A stretch of 64,000 nucleotides of DNA, taken from NCBI GenBank assembly GCA_033977485.1, contig CM066995.1, positions 46,871,162-46,935,161 of the forward strand, given 5' to 3'. The stretch is from Hydrangea macrophylla (taxonomy: Eukaryota; Streptophyta; Magnoliopsida; Cornales; Hydrangeaceae). Of the stretch, positions 1-12,175 are shown in pieces. The first letter of the stretch is position 1; every line of letters begins with the position of its first letter. The position numbers and the translations under genes are program-made. The notes beneath the pieces were generated by a model, which had not been told where the DNA came from, ran no database searches, and worked only from the letters and a program-made list of their open reading frames with translations.

Positions 1-3
1 CCG

Positions 4-157
4 ATACATACACATACACTGATATAAACAAGTTTTGAAATAAAAAATTAATTAATTAATTAACACACATTATACACACAGCCACGGATATACACACATA
101 CACTGATATAAACTAGTTTTAATTTGAAATAAAAAATTAATTAATTAATTAACACAC
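4..157. repeat. Direct duplication, period about 84 bp
   Basis: Two copies of an AT-rich segment containing CACACATACACTGATATAAAC followed by a run of TTAA repeats lie at about 4-68 and 88-157. The second copy has a few extra bases. It looks like a simple local tandem duplication. Confidence 0.7.
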
Positions 158-1660
158 TTTTTTTTATAATATATAATGAAAATTACGCCTAGCTAGCTAG
201 GCCCGCCTAAGCCCGCCTAGGCTGCCTAGGACCCCGCCAAGTAAATTAGGCAATTTTACAAACACTTAGGAGAAACTCTGGGCAGTGGGGAGCCGCCTAG
301 CCAGATTTTTAGAACACTAATTTTTTTAGAGTCTTTAATTTACTTGTCATTTGTTGTTATTTTATATAAGGGTATAATTGGAAAGTGAAAATTTTATTAA
401 AAATAGGTGTAAAGAATAATTGAGGTGGGTGTCAATAGAATTACTCCTAAACTATTTGATCATAACTCAGGTAACTCATGACCTATTGCCGCTATTACTG
501 ATACCCAATGCCATCATTCGTTCCATCCAAGGGCGGCCTTAATTTTTTAGATTGTCTAAGTATTAATTACTATATATGTGGCATAATATGAATTGTGTTT
601 GTCTCTTTGTGTGTATATATATTCAAAAGTACTAAACAAAGAAATTATAAATTCTTCCTGCTTTCTAAATTCATATAGATAAAAAATTATGTTTATATCT
701 CTCTAATTTGAAAACGGAATAGAATAGAAAAAAAAATTTATTATTTATTTTTTTTGTAAAATGTGAGCTAATCACTAAATTCCACGTGTCATAATAAAAG
801 TTCAAAAAGCCAAAATTAAAAATATAATGGACAACATTCTTTACTCTCTTTATCTCTCTCTGTATATAAACATTGTGTCTCTATCTCGATATGATTTATT
901 TATATACAAACTTTTAAAATAAAAAATTAGTCAAAACTAATAAACCCTTACATGCATATAATTAATATGTTTACACTGACTTTTTTTAGATCTCTGGCTC
1001 TGAAATTATGGAAAAAATTTAAAAATAAATTTGAAAAAAAAACGCATCCATCTTGAAATTGAAAAAAAAAATCTGAAATAAAATATTCCATGTATTTTCT
1101 CCTACACATTCAAACTACATTTCAAAACCTACACATTCTGAAATTAAAAGAAAAGTGGATAACAAGAAATTCTTTTAAAAGCACGTGCAATCACATTTGT
1201 TCTTCCACTTCATGTTGAACCTCCGTACTTTGAATTTCTTTTAAATATGAAAAAATATATATATAATTTTGAAAAAACATTCGATATTTTATGATCTATC
1301 ATAATTTTTATAGAATGAATATGATATCCTCTCTGTATCTCAATAGAATTTTGATAGTAGCTAATTTAAAATTTAAAAAATGACAAAAAATCTAAAAAAC
1401 AAAAATTGCCTATTAGTTCTGTAAAATTGTGTGAACAGCACTGGCCAACGCTAGTATATTTTAATATATTATTATTATTATTATTAATTTTAAAGTTTTG
1501 GCACCCGTGAATACCCACCAGCCCTTACCACAACATTTAATATCACTGTTAAAATATTTTAAAATCAAATTTAAAATTCAAATTTAGAAAATACAACATT
1601 ATTTAAATATAAAAGAAAAAGTGTATAATAAAAAGTACCTCGGTTATAAAAAAAAAGTAC
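158..1660. other. AT-rich intergenic DNA, no gene recognised
   Basis: No coding frame here resembles a known family. Positions about 188-298 hold several copies of the GC-rich word CCGCCTAG or close variants; I cannot assign them to an element. I searched the minus strand for the last terpene synthase exon expected here and found nothing convincing. Confidence 0.6.
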
Positions 1661-1909
1661 CTCATGGCTCATGATGTCATCAATAAGGCGGTTGGCCATC
1701 TGTGTAGCGGTTAGAGCTTTAGGCTTAGTTCGCAGCCAAGCAAATGCATGTTCCTTAGCATGCTCTTCCATGCCCACCAACGATGACACAATTAGCATGT
1801 AAGAAGGGACGGAAATATGCGCGTTGTCCATATACTCATCAAATGTGGGAACATATCCTTCGTTGCACCACTTGGCCTCAACAAAGTAAGATATCGCAAG
1901 CAATTTCAT
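1661..1909 (-). pseudogene. Terpene synthase, single orphan exon (class I C-terminal domain)
   Basis: The minus strand encodes 83 residues with the hallmarks of the alpha domain of plant mono/sesquiterpene synthases, which ionise prenyl diphosphates. Visible motifs are VEAKWCNEGYVPTFDEY near residue 10, an AFAWL block near residue 55 and RLIDDIMSHE at the end. That last block starts the NSE/DTE metal-binding motif, whose final Glu would be on the next exon. An AG acceptor precedes the first codon (minus-strand ATTAG at 1910-1914) and a GT donor follows GAG directly (1659-1660), so both splice sites look intact. The length, 249 bp, is what I recall for the penultimate exon of seven-exon TPS genes. 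No other TPS exon is visible: the upstream side runs into a retrotransposon at 2322 and the downstream side is plain AT-rich DNA. It is probably a gene remnant. An expressed gene with very long introns is less likely. Confidence 0.78.
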
Positions 1910-2321
1910 CTAATAATTAATCAGTTAATTAGCACCAAATAAAATTCATTTTTTACTTTTGTAATTGCGAAGGTATAGATGTATGATATTCTATAATTCA
2001 TGACTTACAGAAGTTACAAGTAATTATTAGTCAGTTTGTCACGTTTGTGTGTCAATGTATCAATATGTGCCATGCAAAGAAATATTGATATGTGCACAGG
2101 TGGACCAAATGTATCTTGAAGTCACTACAAAATATATCTAGATAATTTACCCATTTTTTTTTCCAAAACACATGGTCAGTAATTTATATATTTTCCTACG
2201 TACATGATTATTTGTTCTGATCTGTTTGGTCAATTTGTGTATCATTTATATAAACTTGCACACATGGACAGGAGCGGAACCACACCCAGGGAGTGGGGTG
2301 CCATGGTAACCCCCATGATGA
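1910..2321. other. Intron-like or intergenic DNA, no gene recognised
   Basis: This AT-rich stretch lies between the terpene synthase exon and the first retrotransposon boundary. If the exon is read as part of a gene, this is the intron upstream of it. I see no coding motif, RNA gene or repeat. Confidence 0.6.
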
Positions 2322-3300
2322 TATTAGATTTGGGTCAGATTAGGTTATGAGCATATCACAGTGTGTATAGTGTGTATGTAGTAATGAAGTTGCCTACGTC
2401 CACTATGGTTCGCCACTATTAATGAAGTTGTCTACGTCCACAGATATGTCAGAGTACTCCACTATGTATAAAAAACTACTACAGCGGACCTTGGTGATTT
2501 AACAACGGTGACTGGAACTACCAAGGGTTGGTCGTGCAGGGTTGGAGAGTGTTTCTTGGGAGAGGCTTGACAATTTGCAAATCTGTGCTTATTCATACAG
2601 TCCTAGGTCAAACTGTCTCTGACCGACGGGATTGCCAAGCAGTCTTCTGAATTTGAGCTATGTGGGGCGCTTAGTCTTGAGCTGTTCGAGTCGTGCAGGG
2701 TTCGGGGTTGAGTCAGTTTAGTATGAGTAGGACCGTTCTGGTGGAGGAGTGAGAGCCCGATCTTATCCCAACCTATGGGTCGAGGTCTTTACCCTGTGTC
2801 ATGGCTCAGCAAGGGTAGCTCGAAAATAACAAGCTCTTAGATACTAGGGGTCGGTCGGGTCAGGTCATGAGCCCTTAGACTTTTTTAGGTGTATCAATTG
2901 TCCTCCATTTCCAAGGTTGCCCTGGTGCTATATCAAGTCAAGTTTGGAAATCTGTAGATGCCATGTGTTGACATCTATTGTCTGTAAAGTTAAATTTCTA
3001 TGCGGGGTAATACAGCAGATGATTTTTCTCAGTGATAGAATTGCCTAGATAAAGATTAATCATCTCAGATTCAAGTGGATGAGATCAGTTCGGGGTAGAC
3101 GGGATTGTTTGGGAGTTAAGTGGGATAGTTCTGTGCATTAAATATTGCTCAGGCTGATGGGCGCACTTGTCCCATCAACTGACGCGCCTATTGGGGCTTG
3201 TGGCGAGGAGGCGACGGTTGGGGCTCCCAACTGTTAGATCTAGGAGAACCCAAGATTCCCAGCAAGCCGTTTTTCTTTAAATACCCCTCGCTCCTTCCTT
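2322..3300 (-). repeat. 3' LTR of the Tat element (inner edge approximate)
   Basis: The start at 2322 is set by alignment with 22746: both run into GATTTGGG, then a near-identical GGATTAGGTTATGA or GATTAGGTTATGA. The stretch 2377-2450 holds a partial duplication (AATGAAGTTG..CTACGTCCAC twice). A plus-strand TTTAAATA-type box at about 3276 sits upstream of the antisense ORF and could be its promoter. I could not fix the inner LTR edge by eye. Confidence 0.45.
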
Positions 3301-3551
3301 TTTTTTCTCCTTTCAAATTTCAAAAAAATTCAAAGCAGTTCTACAGAGAGAAGCTCCAGATTTCTGGAAAGTGAAAGTGCAGTTAGACCTAGCTTCTTCA
3401 TCCCGACCTCTTGTTCGAGCTCATAAGTGTTCTTTTCCTTAGCCAAGTTTCTTTTTCTCTGAGTGCCTTTATAGAGATCATCTGACCTATTTTCTCTCTT
3501 TTGTAGGTTGGTTGCACTGCCGTCAGGATAGAGATCCAACTCGGGGATGTC

Positions 3552-4002
3552 ATGAGTAAAATTAAAAATGCTTGGAAATCCCTAGAAGCTGAGAGGGCCC
3601 GAGCTCAGGAGCTAGACGAGGAGCTCAGGATGGCCTGGCTCATTGTCAAGGAGAAGGAGGAGATCTAACGCTCCATATGTACCCATCTCGGGCGGGAAGA
3701 GTGTGTAGCAAGGCTGGAGGCTGAGAAGAAAGCCCTAATAGAGGAGCTGCAGCTCAGGAAGAAGTGACAGGGCCAGAGAAAAAGAGTTCAAACCTGACTT
3801 CCTCTAGGGGTACGCCGACCTCAAGAGGAGGGTGGTTCTGGAGGACCCCGAGTGGGACCTCTCGGCCTATAAAAGGGTCGAGTCGGAGTTCTAGGATGCT
3901 AACCCTGCTGAGGAGGAGACGACTGGGGCCAAGCTGTTGCAAAAATTGCTGACCCTTCAAACTAGGCCAAGGGAGCCAAAGACTAATGCTGTGGAAACCT
4001 GA
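3552..4002 (+). pseudogene. Antisense accessory ORF of the Tat element (coiled-coil fragment)
   Basis: The plus strand, antisense to the element's pol, encodes a charged helical stretch with heptad-like runs such as EAERARAQELDEELRMA and RLEAEKKALIEELQ. After a frameshift near 3770 comes a tail containing GYADLKRRV and PEWDLSAY. From memory of the family, this matches the C-terminal coiled coil and tail of the 'putative gypsy type transposon domain' proteins, which several Tat-group elements (RIRE2, Grande) encode antisense downstream of pol. Stops at 3666 (TAA) and 3765 (TGA) and two later ones break it, and the N-terminal domain is absent. Its function is unknown in the family. Strand, position and composition all agree with the assignment. 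Confidence 0.55.
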
Positions 4003-4312
4003 GAGACAGGTGGAGGAGACCCTCCCAAGGCATGAGCCTCTTCTTGTCTTCAGCATTGTTGCTTTCCTTTTTCTTTGCTTTTTTTTATTTTTTATTTTTT
4101 TTGGGTAGGTTGGGAGAGTGGGGGGGTGCTGCTATAATTGCCCCCTGAGCACTATAAATTCTTTTCAGTTAATAAAATAACATTTTCAAAACTATCTTAC
4201 TTGCTCTGTCTGTTTGTTTACCTAATTTAGATACCCTTGCATTAGTAACGGGTTAAGATAAATAGTATGTGCTTGCCTAGGAGTTTAAACTTAAACAACT
4301 CTTCGTACTGTA

Positions 4313-4570
4313 GGAGCTCAAAAATTGCCTCGAAGTGGATACTTAAACAAATCTGAGTCTTTTAGAAGCTCGGGAATTGCTTGAGAGTTGATACTTAGGC
4401 CATTCTGAGTCTTTTAGAAGCTCAGGAATTGCTTGAGATTTGATACTCAGGCAATTCTAGCATTATGGAAGCTCGGGAATTGCTTGAGAGTTGATAGTTA
4501 GGTAATTTTGGCCTTATGGAACCTCGGGAATTGCCTGAGAATTGATACTTAGGCAGTTCTGGCTTTCCTT
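4313..4570. repeat. 51-52 bp tandem repeat, about five copies
   Basis: The word GAAGCTCGGGAATTGC or a close variant recurs at about 4313, 4365, 4417, 4468 and 4519, each followed by TTGATACTTAGGCAATTCTG-like sequence. Spacings are 52, 52, 51 and 51. It lies in the 3' non-coding part of the Tat element. The flanks 4003-4312 and 4571-4879 hold no recognisable coding sequence. Confidence 0.82.
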
Positions 4571-4879
4571 TAAAAATTTTGTTAGCCCCTTGTATTAGTT
4601 ATCCTTTACCCCTCAAGCATTTGCTAAGGCAGTTGGTCAAGTGAATTTGATTATCTAGATAGCTGGCCTAAAATGTTGCATTTTAGTGTCTTTTTACTCC
4701 TCTATCATGGGCCAACCTAAGAGGCTTCGTTCATCTCTATCTTTGGTTTGGGCCTAAGTGGTTGTGTCTCGGGGGTACCGAGGTCTTCTACCATGTTAAG
4801 TGGTCCTTTTGGTGCCTTGAAGTAGCCAAGGACTTTTTGTGCTAGGATATAATGTAACCAAAAATTCTTTTATTCATTG

Positions 4880-6310
4880 AATGGGGGCTTGAAAAGAACT
4901 ACTCGAGATATAATTGGACGGCTCAAAAAGAGATACTTGGGAAGTACTACCCTACTAATCTGATTCACTGATAGTATTTGCGTAGGTGCTCTATGCTCCA
5001 TGGATGTGCTAGGTCTCGCCCTCCATGGTTTGTAGTCAGTATGTTCTTTGCCCGTTGACCCGAGTGACCAGGCAGTGTCCTTCCCAATTGGTACCAAGTT
5101 TTCTATGGCTCGGGATTTTAGTGGACTGGTTCACTACTTTAAGGAATAGGTCTCCTACCTGGAAGTTGCAGTGCTTGACCTTCTGGTTGAAATACTGTGT
5201 AGTGTTCTATTTATACACTACTGCCTTGAGATAAGCTTGTTCCCTCTTTTCTTCTACCAGATCTAACTCTTGTCACAAAATTTTTTATTTTCTTGAGCTT
5301 TGAAGTTTTCCACCTTGTACGATGCCAAATTGACCTCCGTTGGGATTGTTGCCTCAAACCCGTATGTGAGTAAAAATGGGTTCTCCCCCTGTTGAAGTTC
5401 GGAGTATAGTGTGGTAATCCCATAGAAGTCATAGTAACTCTTCTGCTTAGAGGCCCTTGGCCTTTTCTAACCATATATTGCAGGTGATGATGACGGAAAA
5501 ATGTATTTTAATGGATACAATCAATCATGTTGATAGACTGGAGAATGGTATAGTTAGTTACCTCATCTTGTCCATTCACTTTAGCCTGCTCAGGAGATGA
5601 GTAGTGGTTGATGATACTAACGTCAGAGAAGAATAGTCTAAACACTAAAGTATTGAACTGTCTTCCATTGTCGCTGACCAGGACTCAGGGGGATACCAAA
5701 TCTGCAGATGATGTTCCCCTGCACAAAGTTTTGCATCTTTTTCTCTTAATGGTCTCCAATGGCTCGGCTTATGCCCGCTTAGTAAAATAATCCACTGCAA
5801 TGACTACGAATCGATCTTGTCCTTTTGTAGGCAGAGTACCAACTATGTTGATCCATGGGACGTGAGTTCGGTCCTTGAATTTTGGCATTAATCACACTTT
5901 CAGACATAGTTTCTGGAGTCCTAAACCATGGTCGAGCAAAAATACCCTTGGAATAGGGCTCGCCTTGACAACACCTAACCCCCGATATGGCCTCCATAAT
6001 CCCCTTATGGATTTCAGAGAGAATGTACCCTTTCTGGGAAGAATGAATGCATCAAAGGTAAGGGATGGTGTAACCCCTTCTGTAGAGGATCCTACTAATC
6101 AGGGGGTACTTGACTGCTTTGTACTTGATGCGCTTGGCCTTAGATTTATCGATTGGGAGTTCCCCCATACTAAGGAATGTTGTAATAGGGTCCATTCAGC
6201 TAGGACCTATGTCTACTTGACAAGCCACTTCCCCCAACTTGGTCTGCTAGCTCGGCTCAGGAAGATACTCCCCTCTGATTCCCTAGAGTTCTTTCTCTTG
6301 GCGATATGTT
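4880..6310 (-). pseudogene. Tat-type integrase (end of pol), broken
   Basis: Minus-strand fragments in three frames line up as one Tat integrase. From N to C: WMDPITTFLSMGELP and ISRILYRRGYT (6190-6065), a zinc-binding region with GYFWPTMVQDS, CD*CQ and PWINIVG (6030-5830), a core with VIAVDYFTK (first Asp), VLVSDNGRQF (second Asp) and NHYSSPEQAKVNGQ before the catalytic Glu region (5830-5540), and a C-terminal part with REQAYLKAVVYK, NFQVGDLFL and KLGTNWEG (5270-5040). Many stops and frameshifts separate these blocks, so it cannot be functional. It continues the pol seen at 12590-14119; the gap is the Tekay insertion. Confidence 0.8.
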
Positions 6311-6330
6311 CCCTCGGGTTGTGAAGATAG

Positions 6331-8298
6331 TTTTTCAGGAGTTGAAGTCGCATTTGACAAGAGCACCGATCTTGACAATACCATCTGGAACTGAGGGATT
6401 TGTAATCTATAGTGATGCGTCGCATTAGGGCTTGGGGTGTGTTCTTATGCAGAGTGGCAAGGTGATTGTCTAAGCTTCAAAGCAGTTGAAAACACATGAA
6501 GTAAACTATCCGACTCACGACCTGGAATTGACCGCAGTGACATATGCTTTGAAGATTTGGAGGTACTACTTGTACGGGAAGAAATGTGAGATCTTCATGG
6601 ATCACAAGAGTTTGAAGTACATATTCACTTAAGGAGACTTGAATATGAGCTAGAGGAGATGGCTAGAGTTAATGAAATATTACGATCTTTTGAATGAGTG
6701 TCATCCGGGAAAGGCTAATGTAGTAGCCAACGCGTTAAGTTAAAAGACGACAAGGAATTTAGCTGACGAGCTAACCAAATAAAAAGAATTGGTAAAGGAG
6801 ATGGAGCGTTTGGAGTTAGATGTAATTCCAGAGACGAATCGTGGCTTAATAATGGCGATCATAGCTCACCCAGATATTATAGATGAGATCAAAGTAAAGC
6901 AATTCAATGACTTTTACCTGTGCAAAATGAGAGTTGAGATACCTTTGGAAAAGTGATCGATTTTACTTTAGAACAAGGAGTATTGACACTTGGGAGTCGA
7001 TTGTGTGTACTGAACGTAAAAGACTTGAAAGACTGAGTTTTAGAGGATGCTCATAGTACTAAATACTCAGTTCATCCAAGAAGTAACTAGATGTACCAGA
7101 ACTTGCAAGAAAACTTTTGGTGGAGAGGTATGAAGCAGGAAGTTGCTAAGTTTGTTTCTAAGTGTTTGGCAAGTCAACAAGTTAAAGTAAAGAGACAAGT
7201 ACCCGTAGAACTACTACAACTGCTACTTGTGTTAGAGTGGAAATGGTATGAGATCACAATGGATTTTGTTTTCGGATTTCCATGATCACCTAATAAGAAC
7301 GACAAGATTCGGGTCATAGTTGACAGATTGACCAAATCGGCTCATTTATTACCGATTAAAATGACTAAGACTTCAAAGTTGGCAGAGTTGTATGTGAAAG
7401 AGATTGTGAGACTACATGGGGTTTTAACAGTGATTGTATCAGATTGTGATAGTAGTTTTACGTCAAGATTTTGGGGAAGCTTGGAAAAAGCTATGGGTAC
7501 GGAGTTGAATTTCAGTACTGCATTTCATTCTTAGACCTACGGATAGTCAGAGCAAATGATTCAGATGCTAGAAGACATGCTTGGACTTTATGTTCTAGAC
7601 TTTGAAAGCGATTAGGAGAAGCACTTATAATTAATAGAATTTTCTTACAATAATGGATTTCAATCAAGTATAAGAATGGCAGCGGATGAAGCTTTGTATG
7701 GACGTAAGTGTCGTTCACTAGTTTTTTGGGTCGAGGTTGGGGAAAGAATGTTGATAGGACCTGAGATAATACAGTTGACTACTGAGAAGGTGAAGTTAAT
7801 TCAGGAGTGACTTAAGGTGGCTCAGATTCGTTATAAGAGTTATGTAGACTCTAAGTGATGACCGATGACATTTAAAGTATGAGACTTTGTATACTTGAGA
7901 GTATTGCCTTTGAAAGGCATAGTCCGATTTGGGAAGCGAGGGAAACTTAATCTGAGATTCGTAGGACCGGTTGGGATCCTTAAGAGGGTAGGACCAGTAG
8001 CTTACCGACTACCCTTGTCATCAGAGTTGGCATTTGTACATAATGTGTTTCATGCGTCTATGTTGAGACGGTGTATGATGGGTATGAGCAAGACCATCGT
8101 ACCAGAGCCATTATAGATCCTAGAAGATTTGACCTACATATAGCATTCAGTAGAGATCTTGGATTGAAAAGAGCAAGTATTGAGAACAAAGACAATTCCG
8201 ATGGTGAAAGTATTATGGCGTAGCCATATAGTCGAAGAAGCTACGTGAGAGAACGAGGAAGAGATAAGGAATGAGTATCCATATCTTTTCGATGCATA
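6331..8298 (+). pseudogene. Tekay/Del-type RNase H and integrase, broken
   Basis: The reading starts at FQELKSHLTRAPILTIPSG and runs through the RNase H motifs [36 protein letters not shown] and HPGKANVVANALS. Integrase follows with MYQNLQENFWWRGMK, CLASQQVK, a core containing ITMDFVFGFP, VDRLTKSAHLLPI and VIVSDCDSSFTS, then a C-terminal part with LRFVGPVGIL, RVGPVAYRLPL and HNVFHASMLR. It ends with a PMVKVLWRSH..VEEAT and NEYPYLF tail typical of the lineage. Ten or more stops break it, and gag, protease and RT are missing. RNase H and integrase would have served reverse transcription and insertion in the nucleus. Confidence 0.85.
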
Positions 8299-8329
8299 AG
8301 GTATAAGTTTGGGGACAAACTTCCTTTTT

Positions 8330-8340
8330 GGAGGGGAGAG
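8330..8340 (+). other. Polypurine tract
   Basis: GGAGGGGAGAG lies one base before the LTR start at 8342, as expected for the plus-strand primer site of an LTR retrotransposon. Confidence 0.75.
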
Positions 8341-10102
8341 TTGTCGCACCCGTCCCGGAAAATTAAATGTTTTAAAATACATAATTGAACTTTTGAGAAT
8401 TATTGATATCGATTAATAATTGTTGAAGTGGTTGACGTGAGTCAACAGGAAGTGTCAATGGAGGACACAGTGGTCGGAAAATCATGAGGAAGTAACACAT
8501 TTTAAATGACATTTATGTGATTAAATGTTATTTGTTTTATCTAGTATTCATGAATAGTGAAATTACTTGTGCAGTGTAATTTTTTATAGTTGTAATCCTG
8601 TGTAGAATCATTTTAATGGTTTTAGGGATAACCAATAGGGTGCGTTTCATAAAAGGTAGGTTATCTAGAGATTCCACAGAAATTTGTTTTCGAAACATAA
8701 TTACGGCGACAAACAAAATTTAGTCAAAAACTTTTAAAATTTATAGTTATCACTCATGTAGTAATGAATCAGACGTGTGAGACGTTTTGGGGAATAATTA
8801 GAAGTTTCGATAACTCGTGGGGAGTTAAACATAATTACTGGAAGTGTTGCCTATATATCGAATGAGGTGACTTAAATATTTTTACGAAGTTGTCAAAACC
8901 TAAATCCAAAAGGGGGAAAAGAGAGTTTGATTGTTTCGAGATTCATGACACTAATCGATGACTTTCTGATCGTCAGTTTTTCTCTAAATTCTAGATTTGA
9001 ACTCCTTGTGGTAAGAGCTTCATTTTGATAGTTGTTAAGCTGTGTTGGGCTTAGTTTTATAAAATTTTCAATTCTAGGAATTTGGGGAAAACCATGTAAT
9101 ACTTATGGGAATTGCTTATAATCGGAGATTCGATGTTTAATCAGGCCTCTAGTTATTCCTTTAAAGTTATAGGACGATCGCATGAGGTATGAATTCTTGA
9201 CTTATGAAATATAAGGATTTTTGGATGTTTTAGATATCGTGTATGATATTGTGATCTAGGAAAAACTCATGTGTTAATCTAGGCCCGTTAATTTTACTGC
9301 GAGTACGTATAAAAAGCACAATGATATTATTATATTAGCATGCTATGTGGCTCAAAGGGGAGTTTGGTACAAATTCATGCTGGGGTATGCCTCACAATGT
9401 TTGAGAGTTATAGTAACGATGGCTAATTACTTGGTTTAGGAACCGGCCTTTCCAGAGCAATTGGGTGCAATGGTTGATAGGCTTTGGGCTTGCCATTGGC
9501 ATCACCGTTGATAGACTTGGGGCTTACTGATATATCGGATGAAGGCGTATCTTACTCCCCAGAGACTAAATTATGTGGTGTAGATGTTTAAAACATGAAT
9601 TTTCATATAAGCATATGTTTAGAATTGTGCACTCAGGATATAGCTGAGCAGTGGAGACTTCCTCCATTACAAGTGATGAAAAGAAAAGCAAGAAGATGTG
9701 AGAAGAGTGAGGCCTACGGGACGACGAAATGTCCTTGTATGTGTTTTTGATTTCCATTTCAAAAGTTGTAATAGTGAGCTTTTCGAATAACTGGAACTAT
9801 GTACTTAATTCGGAAACCTTGGAAATGGATTCAAATGTTGTAAGAAGTATTAAAACTTCTTTTGGTTATGTTGTTTTGAATCCGCACTCATGGATTTGAG
9901 TTTTGTATGTTTTACTTATCGAATTTGAATTTTGAAAGGATGTAATAGTACTTTTATGTTTTGGTCCAAACGAGCCTTAACTTGGTCCTTTTACGTTTCT
10001 GTTTTCATTTCAATGTTTGGCAAGGTTTACATATGTTTTGCAAGTTTGAAATGGTTGAGAAGGATTGAGATCATGTGTGGTTATAGTGAAGTGAAGGTTG
10101 AG

Positions 10103-12137
10103 TATGACACCCACTCTCGCGGTTTATATTTATTATTGCTTTAGCAAGTATAATCATGAGTTAATGTTAATTAATGTGTTATGTGACACTTATTGAAAGT
10201 GAGAATTAACCCACTAAGTTGATTATGGGTGTCTAGTTGGGAACCCAGTTGTTGCTAGTATGGCAATCCCAAGTTGGGATATGTGTTGATGGGTCCCAGT
10301 TGAGATGGGACAATAATATGTGGAACACCCTATGTGCCTAAATGTTTATTAAGGCTTAAATGATTTATTATTTGATTGTTAATAATATCATGTTATTAGG
10401 TAGTGACCACTTTTGGGGTCAACTAAGGGGTACCTTTGTGAGCACGAATTGAACACGTTACATAATTAGTAGGTTAATTAGAAAGCTCATATAATTATAT
10501 GGGACCACTTATGGGACCCATGCGAGACATAGACAAATACCCATTTAGATTTGGGATAGTTTTAATACAGTTCCATAATTAGTAGGGGCGTAAGTGCAAA
10601 ACTAGCGAACTAGTGGGGGTTTCATAATAAAATGGGTAAACTTATATAACTAAGCCACCTAACCTAAGATGGATGACTCTTCATCCTAATTAGTTCTAGT
10701 CTAAGTTATTATAGGCATATTGCAGAGAGTTAAGCACGAGAGTTACAGCGTTGACGGTGACGTTCTCGACGACGGTTGACGAGCCGAATGACGTCGGTTT
10801 TAAAACAGGTTACATATTCGGACTCCTTGGGGTGAGTCTAATCTATTGGTACTAATTTTGTTGAGTTCTGTGACAGTTTTTCCGCGACCCTTTTTGGGTT
10901 TTAAGCTCATAACTTGTAATTTATGTATAGGATTTGTACCTAGTTCATAGTAGGGCTATAATTTCACAATTAGGAGCGAAACACAAGAGGTGAGTGATGT
11001 TAATTTTGATATTTGGATGATTTTCATGTTGAGTTCAATTGTAATGCCAAAGCATGTCTAAATAGCGTGATTTAATTTATTAGCTTATTATTGGGCAAAA
11101 TTCATGTGGTTAAATTAGGCCCACTTTATTTGTGAAAGCATGGTGTAATGATTAAATGAGCATGTTGAGTTGCCTATTTGGGTCAATGGAAATTGCTAGT
11201 TCTATACCACCATGAGGTAATCTTTGTGGTGACGACCACGGCCGCTAGAGGCCTATGTGACCGCACGTGTGAGGGTGTGGGTCATGACTAGTCACGTGGG
11301 CTTGGGGAGTGGAGCCGCGGGCTAGCCAGTAGTGGTGGGAGTGAACTAGTAATTGCCAGAGACTATAGTTATTTGTAATATGTTGAATTGAGCATGTTTA
11401 TTACCCACGATCATGATTAGCATTATTCACTAAGCATATAGCTTATATATTATAGTGTTTATTGAATAACCATCGTAGGTGATCATGGCGAGGAATCGGG
11501 GAAGTGAGCTGGGAAGTGGCTGGCTAGTGCATGGGTTTTGGGGGTTGTTGTAACCTTGTTAATAGTTACTTGCTTTTTAGTTTAAAGCTTGAAATATAGT
11601 TGTAATTAATCGGTTTTAATCTGGATTGTAGTACGAGTCATATTTTGGTTGGTTTAAGACTTATGTAATATTTCTAGTCAAGCATTACATTTTAGTTGGG
11701 CCATTATCTCATGTAGTAATTTGCTTGTATAATTTGGACACTTGCTTTATAAGAGTGGTAAGTATTCCAGGTGTTGGGTGCAGTTCATTGTAAATGGTTA
11801 TTTTTGGTATTTTTATTTAAAGTGTTTAAGAACTCTTGCTTGAACTTAGAGGCTCATGTTGTGACTTCGGTTTTATTCTAAGTGGTTTAAAGCATTAATG
11901 TTGATTTCAACTTGTGATTTGGTAATATTATTTGAGAATTTATTACTTGTTAAAAACAGGGTTTTTGGCTAATTGCAAAGACATGATTTTGTTTTTTTTT
12001 TTATTTTTTATTTATTATTGTTGAGCTTCTTTGGTTTAAGCTATTTTAAACTTATTTTGGGACTTTAATGACTGGGGTTAAGCCTTGGTGGCGTGCCACG
12101 TGTCCTAGGATCATCTGAGTGGTTCCGGAGTGTGACA
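10103..12137 (+). repeat. Solo LTR, 2035 bp, with 5-bp TSD TTGAG
   Basis: The unit begins TATGACACCCACTCTCGCGG (TG decayed to TA) and ends GGTTCCGGAGTGTGACA. TTGAG flanks it at 10098-10102 and 12138-12142. No coding sequence lies inside, so it is the product of LTR-LTR recombination after insertion into the Tekay LTR. A CACGTG at 12097-12102 sits 35 bp from its end. Confidence 0.8.
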
Positions 12138-12175
12138 TTGAGTGACTTCTAAGCAAGAGTTCTGTCAGGGGATCA

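Noticed and set aside
1180..1240. Possible last terpene synthase exon on the minus strand (weak HEVEEQ-like words)
   Set aside because: Similarity is limited to a few residues, a stop follows at once, and no later TPS motif is present.
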